Origin: Bacteroidales bacterium
Lineage (GTDB): Bacteria; Bacteroidota; Bacteroidia; Bacteroidales; ML635J-15
Reading direction: 5' to 3'
DNA length: 64,000 bases
Assembly: GCA_017994175.1 (NCBI GenBank)
Contig: JAGOLH010000005.1
Location: 1 to 64,000 of the forward strand
Part shown: one piece after another, positions 16,395-25,340 of the stretch
How positions within the stretch are numbered: position 1 is the stretch's first letter
Layout of the letters: each line of letters opens with the position of its first letter
Program-made: the position numbers and the translations under genes
Notes under the pieces: model-generated
The model's database searches: none
What the model was told of the DNA's origin: nothing
Seen by the model: only the letters and a program-made list of their open reading frames with translations

Positions 16395-17818
16395 TTCTTT
16401 TTATAAATTTTAAGTGTTTGACCAATTTGGATTTTTTCGGGGTTAGTAATATTATTCCATTGCATAATGTCTTCAGCCGAGACTCCCGGATACTTCTTTG
16501 CGATTTCGTAGAGATAATCCCCTTTTTGAACAACATAATTTTCCTGAAAAACAAGATTCTTCATGTCCGGTGTTTTGGGTGTATTGTTCTGTTTGGGAGC
16601 AGTAGGAGTGTTGGTTTTGGCAACTGTCTTCTTTTTGAAGATAATAATCTTCTTACCTGCATAAATTGTGGTTCCCGAAATATCGTTCCAGTCTTTTATA
16701 TCGTTAATGCTCACATGAAATTTCTCAGCAATATATCCTAAATTGTCGCCGGATTCAATAATATACTCAATTTTTTCGTAATCGCTGCTGTTATACTCTG
16801 GAGTTTTGTGTGTAGCATAATTACCATCCGGAATCTTAGGCTTTGGAAAGAAAACACTATCCCTGAAAATGGCAATGGAATCTTGCTTTTCAACAAACAG
16901 CTTTGCATAAAACGAGGGTAAAATTAAAAGTACAGGTTTCAGGTCACCATAAATAACATCGCAAATAATGTGCGGGTTTAAAGCTTTTATACTGTCGGTA
17001 CTGATATGTAATACTGCTTCTAACTGACCGGTATGAATTTTTTTCTGAACTGTTACTGAATCGAGAACCTCAGGAAGAAATCCATAGTGAATTTTTTGTA
17101 CCTGATTTAAATGACTGTTGCACCATAAAATAGAAGCGATAAAAACATTGAACACTGCTTTGTCGTTTTCGTGCATAAAGCCGGAATTCTCATCGATTAT
17201 TTTATTTACATACGCCGGACTTGAGGTATATGCCAAAATAGCAAGATCCCATCTCCCAAACAATTCATGTAAGGTGTTTAGATATGTTACAGCTGCTTTC
17301 GTGCTCAACGAAATATCAAACCTGTCGTCGCGGCATGAGTCGGCAAACAGCCCATATCGCAATGCAGGAAAATATTGAAGTTTCCAGATGCCGGCTGTTT
17401 CATCAGCTCCGGCAAACAAGTGGTTCATACCGGTCAAGGCAATGGGAAGACAGGCAAAGTCGCTGCTTATTACTCCGGAATTACTCAGGGGACTTATTAG
17501 TTTGGTCAGGAAATAATACTGAGAGAGTATCTTACATTTGTCCTTGTCGGGGAGTTCACACAAGTGGTTGTAAGCATATTTTACATCGTCACTTATCGCA
17601 TAGGTTTCGCCGGCAATCATTATGGCCCCGGGGAATTCATTCAACCGTGAATCGAAAGATATTCCTATGCAGTTGCATTTCAATACCTTATTATCGCTTT
17701 GGCTCACGTTACGGCTGACCAAGTCGAAGTATTCAGAAGTGGTAAGCGTTTGAGAATGCAAACCTACTGATAATAAGATTGCTGTGTTTGAAAGAAATAT
17801 CTTTGCGCAAGTTTTCAT
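16391..17818 (-). CDS. LysM protein with degenerate lytic transglycosylase (MltD-like) domain
   Basis: Start at ATG 17818 gives a signal peptide (MKTCAKIFLSNTAILLSVGLHSQ). Residues 80-210 align with the SLT domain of MltD: LPIALTG (124-130), TAGIWKLQYFPALRYGL, DDRFDISLSTKAAVTYL and GRWDLAILAYTSSPAYV. The catalytic Glu of the usual LPIVES motif is Leu128 here, and AYNxGP has become AYTSSP, so muramidase activity is probably lost. Two LysM peptidoglycan-binding domains lie at the C-terminus (about 353-398 and 428-475), separated by a Thr/Pro/Lys linker. It is the first gene of the acylation operon and overlaps the next by 4 bp. A structural, wall-binding role is likely. Confidence 0.82.
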   Translation of the reverse strand: MKTCAKIFLSNTAILLSVGLHSQTLTTSEYFDLVSRNVSQSDNKVLKCNCIGISFDSRLNEFPGAIMIAGETYAISDDVKYAYNHLCELPDKDKCKILSQYYFLTKLISPLSNSGVISSDFACLPIALTGMNHLFAGADETAGIWKLQYFPALRYGLFADSCRDDRFDISLSTKAAVTYLNTLHELFGRWDLAILAYTSSPAYVNKIIDENSGFMHENDKAVFNVFIASILWCNSHLNQVQKIHYGFLPEVLDSVTVQKKIHTGQLEAVLHISTDSIKALNPHIICDVIYGDLKPVLLILPSFYAKLFVEKQDSIAIFRDSVFFPKPKIPDGNYATHKTPEYNSSDYEKIEYIIESGDNLGYIAEKFHVSINDIKDWNDISGTTIYAGKKIIIFKKKTVAKTNTPTAPKQNNTPKTPDMKNLVFQENYVVQKGDYLYEIAKKYPGVSAEDIMQWNNITNPEKIQIGQTLKIYKKK

Positions 17819-17990
17819 TCCTGATAAAACAGGCGACAAATATATAGGTTTTAATTCCGCTAAAAAAGAAATTATAGAAAAACTTAAGCCATGTAAAATT
17901 GATAGAAGAACCTTGACAAGAAGTAATCAGAAAAAGCTATTCAAATAAGGTGATGCCTTACGGTGAATGGGCTTAAAACGAAACGATTAT

Positions 17991-18626
17991 TTATAAATTA
18001 ACATCAATTTTATCTTCAGCACCTTCATCCGATTCATAATATTTGTATTGGTTGAAGCCGAACAACTTGGCAAATAAGTTGCGAGGGAACTTACGTATAT
18101 AGGCGTTGAAATCTTTCACAACATTAATATAAGCATCTCTTGCAAGTTTAATCTGAATCTCAGTGTTTTTGAGTTCCGCACTAAGTGACATGAATTGCTG
18201 GTCGGCTTTCAGATTTGGATATTGTTCTACAACAACCATTAGCCTATCTAAAGAAGAATTTAAATTCTTGTTTGCAGCATCAAGTTCTTGCAAGGTTGCT
18301 TCATTAACATCTTCCGCTTTTATTTCTATACTTGATGCTTTCGAACGGGCTTCGATTACTGCTGTAAGTGTGCTTTTTTCGAAGTCAGCATATCCCTTCA
18401 CAACATTAACAAGATTGCCAATCAGGTCATACCTGTACTGATAGGCTGTTTCAACCTGTGACCATTGTTTTTTCACAGTTTCATCTCTTTCAACCGTTTT
18501 GTTGTAAATGCGTATACCCCAAATGGTAAGGAGCAATAAAATGACAAGAATAGGAGTTCCGATAAGAAGGGCGCCAAGACATCCAAGCCCTTTTGTTTTT
18601 GTTGATTGATTGTTTTCAGTATTCAT
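17991..18626 (-). CDS. lemA: LemA family protein
   Basis: A 211-aa protein with one membrane segment (residues 16-41) after a short cytosolic tail, followed by the LemA helical domain. Hallmarks are VKKQWSQVETAYQYRYDLIGNLVNVVKGYADFE, ending in the usual VKDFNAYIRKFPRNLFAKLFGF. LemA proteins are envelope-associated helical proteins whose exact role is unsettled. Family members often sit beside a TPM-domain gene, but no such partner is seen here; the upstream gene is a coiled-coil lipoprotein separated by a terminator. Confidence 0.93.
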   Translation of the reverse strand: MNTENNQSTKTKGLGCLGALLIGTPILVILLLLTIWGIRIYNKTVERDETVKKQWSQVETAYQYRYDLIGNLVNVVKGYADFEKSTLTAVIEARSKASSIEIKAEDVNEATLQELDAANKNLNSSLDRLMVVVEQYPNLKADQQFMSLSAELKNTEIQIKLARDAYINVVKDFNAYIRKFPRNLFAKLFGFNQYKYYESDEGAEDKIDVNL

Positions 18627-18664
18627 ATTGGTTATTTGTTTTTGTAAAAATACGATTAATTCAT

Positions 18665-18694
18665 AAAAAAAAGCAAGCGTGAGCCTGCTTTTTT
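18665..18694 (-). terminator. Terminator after the 18719-19198 lipoprotein gene
   Basis: On the minus strand AAGCAGGC-TCAC-GCTTGCTT (one mismatch) is followed by a long T run. It lies just downstream of the lipoprotein stop and upstream of lemA. Confidence 0.8.
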
Positions 18695-18718
18695 AAAATT
18701 ACTTGTATTTAAACTTTG

Positions 18719-19198
18719 CTATTTTACTAAGAGCGTCTCAACCTGTTCTGCTTGTTCGGGAACAACTTCATCAAGGTTGATTTCATCAGTTCCGTTCAAT
18801 TTGTTCATGTTCTCTATGAAAAGGCCTGTTGACTTTTCGATGGCATCATTCTTCTCCGAAAGGGCTTTTTTGTAATCATCTTCGTACCCTTTCGATTTTT
18901 TGCCATTTTTCACTCTTTCCTGATCTTCTTTAATCTGAGAGTTGATTTTATTAATAATCTCATAATATTCTCCGGCAATTTTCTTCAACTGGTCAAACTC
19001 CGAGCTTTTTTCATTTTCCAAAGTGTCTTTCGAAATCACTTCGTCTTTATAGAATTCTGCGAATTTATCATTGAACTGATTAAGTTTGAGAATACTCATA
19101 TCAACGTCTTTGGCAACGTCATATTTCTTGCAGGATGCTATTGATAATGTTAGTACCACAGCAATCGACAGATATAATATTTTTTTCATTTTTTTCAT
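18719..19198 (-). CDS. Coiled-coil lipoprotein (159 aa)
   Basis: A lipobox (LSIASC, Cys23) follows a standard signal peptide; a second ATG 9 bp downstream is an equally possible start. The mature part is almost purely helical and highly charged (many Lys and Glu), with heptad-like spacing from residue 60 to 140, so it should form a coiled coil in the periplasm or on the outer membrane. It ends in an acidic tail (VPEQAEQVETLLVK). No named family was recognised. It is 27 bp downstream of the POT transporter gene and probably co-transcribed with it. Confidence 0.65.
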   Translation of the reverse strand: MKKMKKILYLSIAVVLTLSIASCKKYDVAKDVDMSILKLNQFNDKFAEFYKDEVISKDTLENEKSSEFDQLKKIAGEYYEIINKINSQIKEDQERVKNGKKSKGYEDDYKKALSEKNDAIEKSTGLFIENMNKLNGTDEINLDEVVPEQAEQVETLLVK

Positions 19199-19225
19199 TT
19201 TTTAAAATTTAAATATTAATATGAA

Positions 19226-20815
19226 TTACTTGGTTATTCTCTCTAACCATTTCAACATGAGCAACATTGTAAGCATCGAAAGGAAGCATGCTCCAACAAA
19301 AACAGTCCATGTTAACCAAACCGGAGTGCTTTCATATAAAACGGCACCGATAAAAAGTAACTGATTCCCAATTGCAGTAGCACCAAGCCATCCTCCTTGC
19401 ATTACACCCTGAAGATGAGGCGGAGCAACTTTTGATACAAAAGAAATTCCAAGTGGGCTAATGAACAATTCTGCAACAGTAAGAATAAAATAGGTGCCTA
19501 TTAGCAACATAGGAGTAATTTTTGCTGCATCATCAAGTGGGCTCCCCTGAATGTCTTTAACAAGTGGCAATCCGTAAGATCCTATTGTCATAACAACATA
19601 AGCAAGTGCTGCAATCCCCATCCCTATTGCAATCTTTTTGGGAGTTGAGGGTTCCTTCCCTCTGGCTCGCAACCATCCAAAAACTGCCATCACTATAGGA
19701 GTAAGCAGAACAATAAAAATTGGATTTATCGATTGGAAAATCTCGGCACCTTGAATTGTAACAAACCCCAGATTCACTTTAATGCCTGAAAGATCAGTAA
19801 AATCGCGGGCAAACATGGTTAATGTCAATCCGTTTTGATGGAACGAAAACCAAAAGAAAATAACAATTGCAAAAACAGCCAGCAGAGCATACAAACGCTG
19901 TTTAACTTCTTTTGCCTCCATTTTAATGTCACCGGTTTCGTTTTTCCCTGCAGCTTTTTTACTAACATTTGGAAACGTCTTTCTATTCAACAAATAAATC
20001 AATAAAGACACACCCATTGCACAAATTGCAGCAACGAAAGCGTAATGGAAACCTGTAGTAAAAACATTCAGGTACTCGTTGGCGAAACTAGTCAGGTTGG
20101 TTGCTGCTGAAGATACTTCAGTTGCGAGTGATTGAAATTTGCTTGTTGGGTCAAGAGCAAAAGTTTGTTCAGCCAGTAACTGGGCTTTATCTAAAGCTCC
20201 GGAACCAACAATTTTTGTTGTTTCCAATGTCCCCTCAATGTGTTGATGACACAAGGCAGGAAGATTGGCATTGTATTCAAAAGCATGTTTCCCAAGCCAC
20301 CAGTTCCTAATGCCGATTGCAGTAAATGGAGCAAAAATAGCACCGAGGTTGATAAACATATAGAATAATGAAAACCCGGAATCTCTCATTTTACCGTAAG
20401 TGGGATTATCATACATCTGCCCAACCAATGCCTGAAGATTGCCTTTGAACAGGCCATTCCCAAAAGCTATGACGAATAAACCTGAACATGTTAAAATTAG
20501 CATGAGTGTTTGGTTGTCAACAGGAGTTTTTGTCGGTATGGCTATCATTAAATAACCTATTGCCATCACAATCAGGCCTGTAAGAATTACTCCCTTGTAA
20601 TTTCTCAATCTGTCGGCTATAAGACCTCCGACAAATGCCAGAATATAGATTGAAAAATAAAACACGGAATAAATAAGCCCGGCATCTTTACCATTCAGAC
20701 CAAATTTTGCCTGAAGAAACAACACAAGAATCGCCATCATAGTATAAAACCCAAAGCGTTCTCCCATGTTTGTTAAAGATGCAGCCAATAATCCTTTCGG
20801 ATGATTCTTAAACAT
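19226..20815 (-). CDS. Proton-dependent oligopeptide (POT/PTR2) transporter
   Basis: An MFS-fold membrane protein of 529 aa with 12 to 14 membrane segments. It opens with NMGERFGFYTMMAILVLFL, the POT N-terminal motif carrying the GERF element for proton/peptide coupling. The second signature is FINLGAIFAP with an upstream GNGLFKGNLQALVGQ. Family members import di- and tripeptides with protons across the inner membrane. A roughly 60-residue loop (about 180-240) between helices 5-6 and 7 is longer than in Gram-positive DtpT but is often seen in Bacteroidota members. It is transcribed divergently from nnr. Confidence 0.93.
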   Translation of the reverse strand: MFKNHPKGLLAASLTNMGERFGFYTMMAILVLFLQAKFGLNGKDAGLIYSVFYFSIYILAFVGGLIADRLRNYKGVILTGLIVMAIGYLMIAIPTKTPVDNQTLMLILTCSGLFVIAFGNGLFKGNLQALVGQMYDNPTYGKMRDSGFSLFYMFINLGAIFAPFTAIGIRNWWLGKHAFEYNANLPALCHQHIEGTLETTKIVGSGALDKAQLLAEQTFALDPTSKFQSLATEVSSAATNLTSFANEYLNVFTTGFHYAFVAAICAMGVSLLIYLLNRKTFPNVSKKAAGKNETGDIKMEAKEVKQRLYALLAVFAIVIFFWFSFHQNGLTLTMFARDFTDLSGIKVNLGFVTIQGAEIFQSINPIFIVLLTPIVMAVFGWLRARGKEPSTPKKIAIGMGIAALAYVVMTIGSYGLPLVKDIQGSPLDDAAKITPMLLIGTYFILTVAELFISPLGISFVSKVAPPHLQGVMQGGWLGATAIGNQLLFIGAVLYESTPVWLTWTVFVGACFLSMLTMLLMLKWLERITK

Positions 20816-20914
20816 AATTAATTAAGTTTTAGTTAATACTCGTTTTTTTTTCAGCGCAGACAAATATATAAATCTTTTTTTAGTGTCCAAGTTTTATTTT
20901 TTATCATTACGGTG

Positions 20915-20922
20915 TATTTTTG
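20915..20922 (+). promoter_or_regulatory. Candidate -7 box for nnr
   Basis: TATTTTTG matches TAnnTTTG and lies 15 bp before the nnr ATG in the divergent intergenic region. This would leave a very short leader, and no good -33 box is seen. Tentative. Confidence 0.3.
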
Positions 20923-20937
20923 TTGAAAACAGGATTG

Positions 20938-22446
20938 ATGAAAGTTTTTACCGCAGCACAGATTCGCGAAATCGATAAAGCCACAATACAACTTGAGCCG
21001 ATATCGTCTGTCGACTTAATGGAAAGAGCGGCGGGAGAGATATTTTTCTTGCTCGAGGTGTTTATTACTAAATTACACAAAGTGGTTGTTATCTGTGGTC
21101 AGGGTAACAATGGTGGCGACGGATTTGTGTTGGGAAGAATGATTAACAACAGTGGTTTTAACTGTATGGTATATGTAGTTCAATCGGAAAGAGGATGGTC
21201 AGAAGATGCCCTTACCAACTATGAACGATACCGGAAACTGTTTCCTGAGAAGATTAAAACAATTGGCAATATTACCGATTTGCCGACGCTTGATATTTCT
21301 ACTATTGTTGTTGATGCCATCTTTGGATCAGGCCTCAATCGTCCGGTTGAAGGTCCCGAAGCTGAAGTGATTAAGTTTGTCAACGATACCGAAGCAATAG
21401 TAATTTCGGTAGACATCCCCTCCGGTTTATTTGCCGAAGATAATTCCGACAATACCGGAGCAATTATGCAGGCTGATTTTACAATTACCATACAAACACC
21501 TTATCTATCGTTTTTCTTCCCTGAAAACGCCCGGTTTGTCGGCGAATGGTACATCGCACCCATTGGCTTGCATAAGGAAACGATCTTTAACACTCCTACT
21601 CCATATATTTACGTTGACGATGAGTTGATTGCGGAGGTATTCAGAACAAGGAAGAAATTTGCATATAAAAACAATTTTGGACATGCTTTGCTGGTTGCCG
21701 GATCTAAGGATAAACCCGGTGCGGCAGTGTTGGCGGCAAAAGCCTGCATGAGGTCTGGTTGTGGGCTACTGACTATGCACGTTCCCAAAGGTGTTCAGGC
21801 TTGTATGGTTGAAGCTGTTCCCGAAGCCATGCTTCAGGTTGACGAAAACGATAATGATTTTACAATGATTACAGGGATTAATTCGTACGATGCTGTGGGA
21901 GTAGGGCCGGGACTTGGTACAGGAGAAGCAGTGAGGAGTGCATTCAGATTGTTACTGACTGAGAATAAGCACCCGCTGGTGCTCGATGCCGATGCGTTGA
22001 ACATGATTTCACAAGAGAAAGATTTGCTGAACATTTTACCCGAAAATACCATTCTCACTCCTCACATTGGTGAATTTAAACGACTGTTTGGGGATTATGA
22101 AAATTCATATTTGAGGTTGCAAGCCCAAATGGACTTGTCGGTCAGATACCGAATAATTATAGTTTGCAAAGGGGCTTACACAGCAGTAACTACACCCGAT
22201 GGCCATTGTTATTTTAACTCAACCGGAAATCAGGGTATGGCTACAGCGGGATCTGGTGATGTTTTGACAGGGATAATCTTGTCGTTGCTTTCACAGGGAT
22301 ACGATGCCGCAATGGCTGCAATTTTTGGAGTATGGCTACATGGCCGGGCTGGTGATTTGGCATTGGATAAACAATCATACGAGTCGTTGATTGCAGGCGA
22401 TATAATAAACAATATTGGGGGTGCGTTTAAAACGATAAATAAATAA
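20938..22446 (+). CDS. nnr: Bifunctional NAD(P)H-hydrate repair enzyme
   Basis: It repairs hydrated NAD(P)H in the cytosol. The N-terminal half epimerises the S and R forms; the C-terminal half is the ADP-dependent dehydratase. N-terminal (YjeF_N) motifs: VICGQGNNGGDGFVLGR and VDAIFGSGLNRPVEG. C-terminal (carbohydrate-kinase-like) motifs: GHALLVAGSKDKPGAA, GVGPGLGTGE, LTPHIGEF and GMATAGSGDVLTGII with its catalytic Asp. I start at ATG 20938, 18 bp inside a longer TTG-initiated frame, because MKVFTAAQIREID is the normal N-terminus. Length of 502 aa is standard. The following lipoprotein gene begins 6 bp after its stop. Confidence 0.96.
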   Translation: MKVFTAAQIREIDKATIQLEPISSVDLMERAAGEIFFLLEVFITKLHKVVVICGQGNNGGDGFVLGRMINNSGFNCMVYVVQSERGWSEDALTNYERYRKLFPEKIKTIGNITDLPTLDISTIVVDAIFGSGLNRPVEGPEAEVIKFVNDTEAIVISVDIPSGLFAEDNSDNTGAIMQADFTITIQTPYLSFFFPENARFVGEWYIAPIGLHKETIFNTPTPYIYVDDELIAEVFRTRKKFAYKNNFGHALLVAGSKDKPGAAVLAAKACMRSGCGLLTMHVPKGVQACMVEAVPEAMLQVDENDNDFTMITGINSYDAVGVGPGLGTGEAVRSAFRLLLTENKHPLVLDADALNMISQEKDLLNILPENTILTPHIGEFKRLFGDYENSYLRLQAQMDLSVRYRIIIVCKGAYTAVTTPDGHCYFNSTGNQGMATAGSGDVLTGIILSLLSQGYDAAMAAIFGVWLHGRAGDLALDKQSYESLIAGDIINNIGGAFKTINK

Positions 22447-22452
22447 TTGATT

Positions 22453-23616
22453 ATGAGAAAATTAACAATTCTGCTTTTTGTTGTTGGATTGGCTGTTGCA
22501 TCATGTAAAACGAATTTTAATGTTGTTCACATTAAGGACAGCAATTACCAGATAAAGAAAAGCGGTTTTTTCTACTCCTTACCGCGTTTAATGTTTGAGG
22601 TAAAACTTCAGATTGAAAAAACTCAGTTTGTTGCCGGGCCATATTGTAATTATGCGAATAAATACCTTGGAATCGAGAACGTAGTTACAGAAAATTATAC
22701 CGAATATCAGATAAGCTCAGTATTACTGACTCCACTTTATGAGCCAGATCCGGCGGCAGTTTTTTTTGTTGATCCGGGGAGTAAAAACGGAGGATGTAAA
22801 CTGGCTATCAGCAACAATGGTATATTGACCGGCTATAATATCGAAGAACCTGATGACCCTGAAGTACAAACTGAAATCAACCCAATTATTGTTCCCTCAC
22901 ATTCCGGTAAAACCGTATGGTTTACCGACCTTACCGTGAAACGTAACTTCTCCGATATTCAGGACACGACCTACCGCGTGATAAAAACTGATTCTGTGTA
23001 CCAGAAAATACCGATTATCAATACAAAAATCACCAGCAAAGACATTGAACAAAAAGCCGAAGAAGCCGCCAATTTTGTTATAAAGCTGCGGAAACGGCGT
23101 TTTAAGCTCGAAACTGCACAAACCGAGCAAATTCCCGATGGGTATGCTATGGAGAAAATGATTGGCAGCTTAAATGAACTTGAAAAGGAATATATTGATT
23201 TATTTATTGGGAAAAAGCATACGCAGGAAGAAGTTTACTGCTTGTTTTTTATTCCGGAAAAAAACACAACACCCGTAATCCTCTTCTGGTTTTCGGAGAA
23301 CGAAGGTGTATCTACTTCCGAAAAAGAAGGCTTTTATCCGGTTACCGTCGAAATAACAAATTATGAAATCAACGATGAAATCAGTCGTTTCTACAATAGG
23401 CAAACAGAGTTTAGCCCAAAATACAGGGGGCTGTATTACAGGATACCGGGGCAGGCAAATATGAAGATATTTGCCGATGGAGTTTGCTATTTAAACGATG
23501 TGTTCACCGTTCCCCAATTTGGGCACCTGAATTTTATCGACGAGCAATTGATGAAAAATAAAAACTTGCAAATCAGTTTCGATAAAAACTCAGGAGCATT
23601 ACGCTCCATAAAATAG
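22453..23616 (+). CDS. DUF4831-like lipoprotein
   Basis: A lipobox (VGLAVASC, Cys18) marks an envelope lipoprotein of 387 aa. The pattern YSLPRLMFEVKLQIEKTQFVAGPYCNYANKYLGIENV fits my recollection of the DUF4831 family of Bacteroidota, as does the later stretch GYAMEKMIGSLNELEKEYIDLFIGK. Function of that family is unknown. The ATG at 22453 is preferred over a TTG 6 bp earlier. The gene is packed between nnr (6 bp) and the Omp85-like gene (2 bp), which suggests one operon and possibly a role in outer-membrane biogenesis alongside the barrel. Confidence 0.7.
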   Translation: MRKLTILLFVVGLAVASCKTNFNVVHIKDSNYQIKKSGFFYSLPRLMFEVKLQIEKTQFVAGPYCNYANKYLGIENVVTENYTEYQISSVLLTPLYEPDPAAVFFVDPGSKNGGCKLAISNNGILTGYNIEEPDDPEVQTEINPIIVPSHSGKTVWFTDLTVKRNFSDIQDTTYRVIKTDSVYQKIPIINTKITSKDIEQKAEEAANFVIKLRKRRFKLETAQTEQIPDGYAMEKMIGSLNELEKEYIDLFIGKKHTQEEVYCLFFIPEKNTTPVILFWFSENEGVSTSEKEGFYPVTVEITNYEINDEISRFYNRQTEFSPKYRGLYYRIPGQANMKIFADGVCYLNDVFTVPQFGHLNFIDEQLMKNKNLQISFDKNSGALRSIK

Positions 23617-23618
23617 AA

Positions 23619-25340
23619 ATGCATGTTCCTGCCAAAATAGCTAAAACATGTTACCTACTGATAATTATTTTATCACTTACTCCATCTGTAAATTTGTTTG
23701 CACAGACACAGGAAGTAAAGCTGAAAGTTTATCAGTACAACATCAACAAAGATATAGTTGAAGCTGTTTTCCGATCTTTTCCTGATAGCATTTCTGCCAT
23801 ACAATATCTTAACTCATTCCGCACAGATTATCTTTCGAAGGGGTATCTGGCAGCAGGTTACGATAGTATTGTATTTAGGAAGAATGATATTTCTGCCTAC
23901 TTTTTAAAAGGGTTGAAATATTCATGGGAAAATATTCAGGTTCGTGCTGAAGACACAATTACTGCTAAGATTTATAATTTGCGCAGGTATAAAGACGATA
24001 AGATTACAGAAAAAGAATTTGGATATTTATTGAACGATGTTGTGTCGGCATACGAAAATATAGGATATCCGTTTTGTGTGGTCTGGCTCGACAGTATTTC
24101 GTTCCGGAATAACCTTGTGTCTGCCGTAATATGTACCGACCCCGGTGATTTTATTGTATTGGATAGCCTTATTCTGAAGGGCAACAGTAGGGTTAAACTG
24201 CCATACCTGAAGAAATATCTTGGGTTTAAGGATGGAAGTATTTATAAGGAGAAGTACATCGAAAGTATGAATACATCGCTCAATAATCTGGCTTTTATAA
24301 ATCAAAGCAAAAACCCTGAAATTGCATTTGGAAAAAATACTGCTGACGTAATTTTATATCTCTCCGATAATAAAACATCTTCTTTTAGTGGTATTATTGG
24401 GTTTCTGCCCGAAGAACAGACTTCTGGAAAACTCTTGGTTACAGGGGACGCTGATTTGTTTTTGCAAAATTTGCTTGGAAGAGGAGAGCATCTTGCATTG
24501 AACTGGACTAGGTATCAGGCATTGAGCCAGACACTTAAAGCTGATTTTAGCTTTCCTTATTTTTTAAACTCTAATATTGGTATAGCTGCAGGATTCGATA
24601 TGTTTAAGCAAGACACCAGCTACTTAAATCTGACTTCCAGAGTTGGTTTACGTTACATGGCTCAGGCAAATAACGGGGTTTTGGTTTTTTACGAAAACAT
24701 TTCATCCTTCCCAATTGGAAATACCGAAGAATCGGGAAGCATGGCCAACTATTCAGGCTTTACCTCACACATGCTGGGTCTGGGTTATTCTGTAACACGC
24801 TATGATTATTTTTATAATCCATCAAAAGGGTATTCTCTGTCGGGGGAGGCATCATCCGGTATTAAAAAAACCGATTCAGACACTTCTATAAAAAGCAATC
24901 CTGTGGTGATGCTGGGGATTAATGCGAAGCTTTATATTCCAATTACTCAAAGGATAGTCTGGAAGCAGTCGATTGCATCGAAGGCATTGTTTTGCAGCAA
25001 CATTTACCGCAATGAGCTTTTTCAGTTGGGCGGGATAAAATCATTCAGGGGGGTTGCCGAAAACACACTGGAGGCATCATCATTTGCCATTGTTACTTCG
25101 GAAATCCGTTATTTGTTTGAGCGAAATTCAGCAGTGTTTGCTTTTTGCGATTACGGTTGCATTTATAACGAAGTCACTACTGTTGATCGCCTGGGATTTC
25201 CTGTAGGCTTTGGTGTGGGAATCGACCTGCAGACTAAAGCTGGTATATTTTCTTTGGCTTATGCCTATGGTATATTTGGGCAGGGGAGCTTCGACTTACG
25301 TGCGGCCAAAATACATTTTGGTTATATAGCCAGATTTTAA
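23619..25340 (+). CDS. Omp85-family outer-membrane protein (BamA/TamA-like)
   Basis: After a signal peptide (ending NLFAQ near residue 29) the first 210 residues hold one or two POTRA-like beta-alpha units (FIVLDSLILKGNSRVKLPYLKKYLGFKDGSIY). The remainder is a 16-strand-type barrel with the family hallmark FQLGGIKSFRGVAEN (near residue 470) and a terminal strand ending in Phe (YIARF). The closing GQGSFDLRAAKIHFG segment is typical. With 573 aa it is shorter than BamA, closer to TamA- or TpsB-like members with few POTRA domains. It probably inserts or translocates envelope proteins or lipids. The partner substrate is not evident. Confidence 0.85.
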   Translation: MHVPAKIAKTCYLLIIILSLTPSVNLFAQTQEVKLKVYQYNINKDIVEAVFRSFPDSISAIQYLNSFRTDYLSKGYLAAGYDSIVFRKNDISAYFLKGLKYSWENIQVRAEDTITAKIYNLRRYKDDKITEKEFGYLLNDVVSAYENIGYPFCVVWLDSISFRNNLVSAVICTDPGDFIVLDSLILKGNSRVKLPYLKKYLGFKDGSIYKEKYIESMNTSLNNLAFINQSKNPEIAFGKNTADVILYLSDNKTSSFSGIIGFLPEEQTSGKLLVTGDADLFLQNLLGRGEHLALNWTRYQALSQTLKADFSFPYFLNSNIGIAAGFDMFKQDTSYLNLTSRVGLRYMAQANNGVLVFYENISSFPIGNTEESGSMANYSGFTSHMLGLGYSVTRYDYFYNPSKGYSLSGEASSGIKKTDSDTSIKSNPVVMLGINAKLYIPITQRIVWKQSIASKALFCSNIYRNELFQLGGIKSFRGVAENTLEASSFAIVTSEIRYLFERNSAVFAFCDYGCIYNEVTTVDRLGFPVGFGVGIDLQTKAGIFSLAYAYGIFGQGSFDLRAAKIHFGYIARF

